Below, in pieces: positions 62,539 through 64,000 of a DNA stretch of 64,000 nt (positions are counted from its first letter, which is position 1; the number at the start of each line of letters is the position of its first letter). Source of the DNA: an uncultured Bacilli bacterium (lineage in GTDB: Bacteria; Bacillota_I; Bacilli_A; RF39; UBA660); the NCBI GenBank assembly GCA_934085565.1, contig CAKOHG010000002.1:1-64000 (forward strand), given 5' to 3'. Under the pieces are notes generated by a model, which was not told the DNA's origin, made no database searches, and saw only the letters and a program-made list of their open reading frames with translations. The translations under genes and the position numbers were made by a program.

Positions 62539-63811
62539 TGTCTACTTTAATTTCGCTTCTAAAGAAATTATTTTTAATAGAAGTTGTAATATAAAGTGTA
62601 TTTTTATTAAATAAAGAATATAATCCTAAACCATGACCGTTTAATTTATTAGAAGTATACTCAATCGTACCTAATTTTTCAGTATCTATTGTTCCTTTAA
62701 AGGTATTCATGACTTTCACATTTATAGTTTTATCTTCTTCGCTAAATTCCAAGAAAACTATTTTTTCTTTTGTTTGTGAAGCAGATTCTAAAGCATTATC
62801 TAAAGTCACACCTAAAGCTTCACATAATAAATTATAATTTTTAGGGCCTAATATATCCAAAAGTTTTCCTTTAACATTGTTATCAATTTGAACATTCAGA
62901 TTTTTATCCGCATAAGCATACAGTTTTTCTAGAATAAAACCGTTCGCACCATTAGGAATAGAAGGAATTTCAGTCTTTAAATATTTATTAGAATCGTATT
63001 CCTTTAAAATTTCATTAATCATTTCTTTAGTATTTTCATTTCCAACAGATTTAATTCCTAATAATTTATTGTTGATATTATGTTTCATGATACGATACTC
63101 ATTCAAAGTTTTTAAAAGAGTTTCATTATTTTGTCCTATAATGTCATTTGTTGATTTTAAAACCCCAATTTCGTAGTTTAAATAAATTAGATAAAGCAAT
63201 ACAAGAATGGAAATCACAGAAACTAAAAGAACAATAACTAAATAGACAACATCATTTTCATTATTCATATGTCTGTAACATAATGTTCCTAAAGCAAAAT
63301 ATAAAACAATGGCTAAAACAACTCCAGCTTTTCGAACACTTAATCTATTTAATGCTTTGAAAAGTTTACTTAGCCCTTTAATAATAAAAGGAAATTTAGC
63401 AACTAAAATTAGTAAAATAGACATTGTTATAGACGATAGACCTTTAAAGATTTGTACTACTAAAGGATCAAAACTATATAGTTCAATACTATTCATATGA
63501 AACATAGTTAAAACGTCTATTAAAAATAAAATCACCCATATCATGATAAAGCAAATTATTGTTTCACGCCAAGAAGTTTGAAAAAGTTTTTTACCAAAGA
63601 TAATTAACCACCCAAAAGTAAATAGTGGAGCGGCAATAGCTAAACCTTTCATTTGTAATAGTGCCTGAAGTAAAAAACACAAAATACTTAAGTATATATA
63701 CGATTTTTTTATAACAGGTTTTCTTTGAACTATCTGACTATACAAATATATTGAAGAGATATAACCAGCCATAATAGATATGAAATATAATACAAAAATG
63801 ATAATTTTCAT
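62525..63811 (-). CDS. agrC: AgrC-like GHKL sensor histidine kinase
   Basis: 428 residues. Six or seven membrane helices (about 1-210), then the phosphoacceptor helix with NEYRIMKHNINNKLLGIKS and the GHKL ATPase part (CEALGVTLDNALESASQ, then GHGLGLYSLF). It should sense the AgrD-derived peptide. It overlaps the agrA stop (ATGA). The gene faces agrBD, an uncommon arrangement. Confidence 0.9.
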   Translation of the reverse strand: MKIIIFVLYFISIMAGYISSIYLYSQIVQRKPVIKKSYIYLSILCFLLQALLQMKGLAIAAPLFTFGWLIIFGKKLFQTSWRETIICFIMIWVILFLIDVLTMFHMNSIELYSFDPLVVQIFKGLSSITMSILLILVAKFPFIIKGLSKLFKALNRLSVRKAGVVLAIVLYFALGTLCYRHMNNENDVVYLVIVLLVSVISILVLLYLIYLNYEIGVLKSTNDIIGQNNETLLKTLNEYRIMKHNINNKLLGIKSVGNENTKEMINEILKEYDSNKYLKTEIPSIPNGANGFILEKLYAYADKNLNVQIDNNVKGKLLDILGPKNYNLLCEALGVTLDNALESASQTKEKIVFLEFSEEDKTINVKVMNTFKGTIDTEKLGTIEYTSNKLNGHGLGLYSLFNKNTLYITTSIKNNFFRSEIKVDKKIE

Positions 63812-64000
63812 CCTTCCACCTCATCTTTGAAGTTTCTAGATAAACAAAATAGTCTTAATCCCGTAGACAAGTCTACATAACCTTGAGAATAATTTTTAGA
63901 AACAATAAAATCTTTATTGATAATACAACTCTTGTGAGTTTGTACAAATCGACTATCTAATTGTTCCTTAATCTCTGCTAAAGTAGAATTAACTCTAAAT
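63808..64000 (-). CDS. agrA: AgrA-like response regulator, C-terminal part (truncated by window edge)
   Basis: The last 63 codons of a minus-strand gene. FRVNSTLAEIKEQLDSRFVQ, then THKSCIINKDFI is a LytTR DNA-binding domain. The stop TGA overlaps the agrC start. The receiver domain lies outside the window. Confidence 0.85.
   Translation of the reverse strand, partial: FRVNSTLAEIKEQLDSRFVQTHKSCIINKDFIVSKNYSQGYVDLSTGLRLFCLSRNFKDEVEG

Noticed and set aside
1..64000. Mollicute genetic code (UGA as Trp)
   Set aside because: prfB is present with its frameshift at UGA, UGA stops end several conserved genes at the expected length, and Trp positions use TGG.

Overview
This window is a piece of a low-GC Bacillota chromosome, most likely an uncultured member of class Bacilli or a close relative. 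Evidence: parA-parB-mscS-DUF951-ychF, tilS-ftsH, rlmB-sigH-secE-nusG-rplKAJL and rpsL-rpsG-fusA-tuf clusters arranged much as in Bacillus, a CotF-like coat protein, SigH, FemAB, addAB and an agr locus. TGA is used as a stop and prfB has the classic frameshift, so the code is the standard bacterial one, not the Mycoplasma code. No rRNA, tRNA or CRISPR array was seen.

The outstanding feature is two related diversity-generating retroelements (DGRs), both reading on the minus strand. DGR1 (7098 to about 13412) has reverse transcriptase, Avd, one template region (TR, 8773-8873) and three paralogous membrane-anchored target proteins. The nearest target carries a variable region (VR, 9058-9158) that differs from the TR at 22 positions, every one a template adenine. 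DGR2 (29540-35735) has its own RT and Avd and one target gene (33723-35735). Instead of one template it has a tandem array of eight different TR cassettes (31072-33648, period about 334 bp). Each cassette is a 111- or 114-bp TR followed by an invariant-length 126-nt RNA domain with at least five hairpins, several with compensatory base changes. The current VR (33804-33917) matches only cassette 6, with 11 differences, all at template adenines. The organism therefore seems to hold a library of eight in-frame scaffolds for one display protein, on top of adenine mutagenesis. The same downstream RNA domain lies beside the DGR1 template.

Layout. 1-300: start of an unknown gene and a terminator. 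301-2972: two secreted or anchored proteins, the large one a LamG/FGE-like possible orphan DGR target. 3050-7036: RHH regulator, LemA-like protein, coat proteins, radical SAM protein, BI-1 protein. 7098-13412: DGR1, with a G10 tract inside the promoter of its second target that looks phase-variable. 13604-19006: near-origin parAB/mscS/ychF cluster with an AbgT transporter. 19218-21595: a broken ORF and an AlbA_2/ATPase gene with a 46-bp palindrome at its 3' end. 21596-26913: ftsH, tilS, yitT, prfB. 27007-29505: surface protein with a Listeria-Bacteroides repeat and an AAA_14 ATPase. 29540-35735: DGR2. 36016-44119: addB/addA, DUF308 protein, gmk, femX. 44230-55175: translation and transcription supercluster, with rpoBC absent from the usual place and three small anchored proteins there instead. 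55260-57320: unknown genes, one kinase-like. 57713-61411: secA, hpf, two cold-shock proteins. 61726-64000: agrB-agrD facing agrC-agrA.

Much of the accessory content concerns surface display and sensing: diversified surface proteins, a possible promoter switch, and agr quorum sensing.
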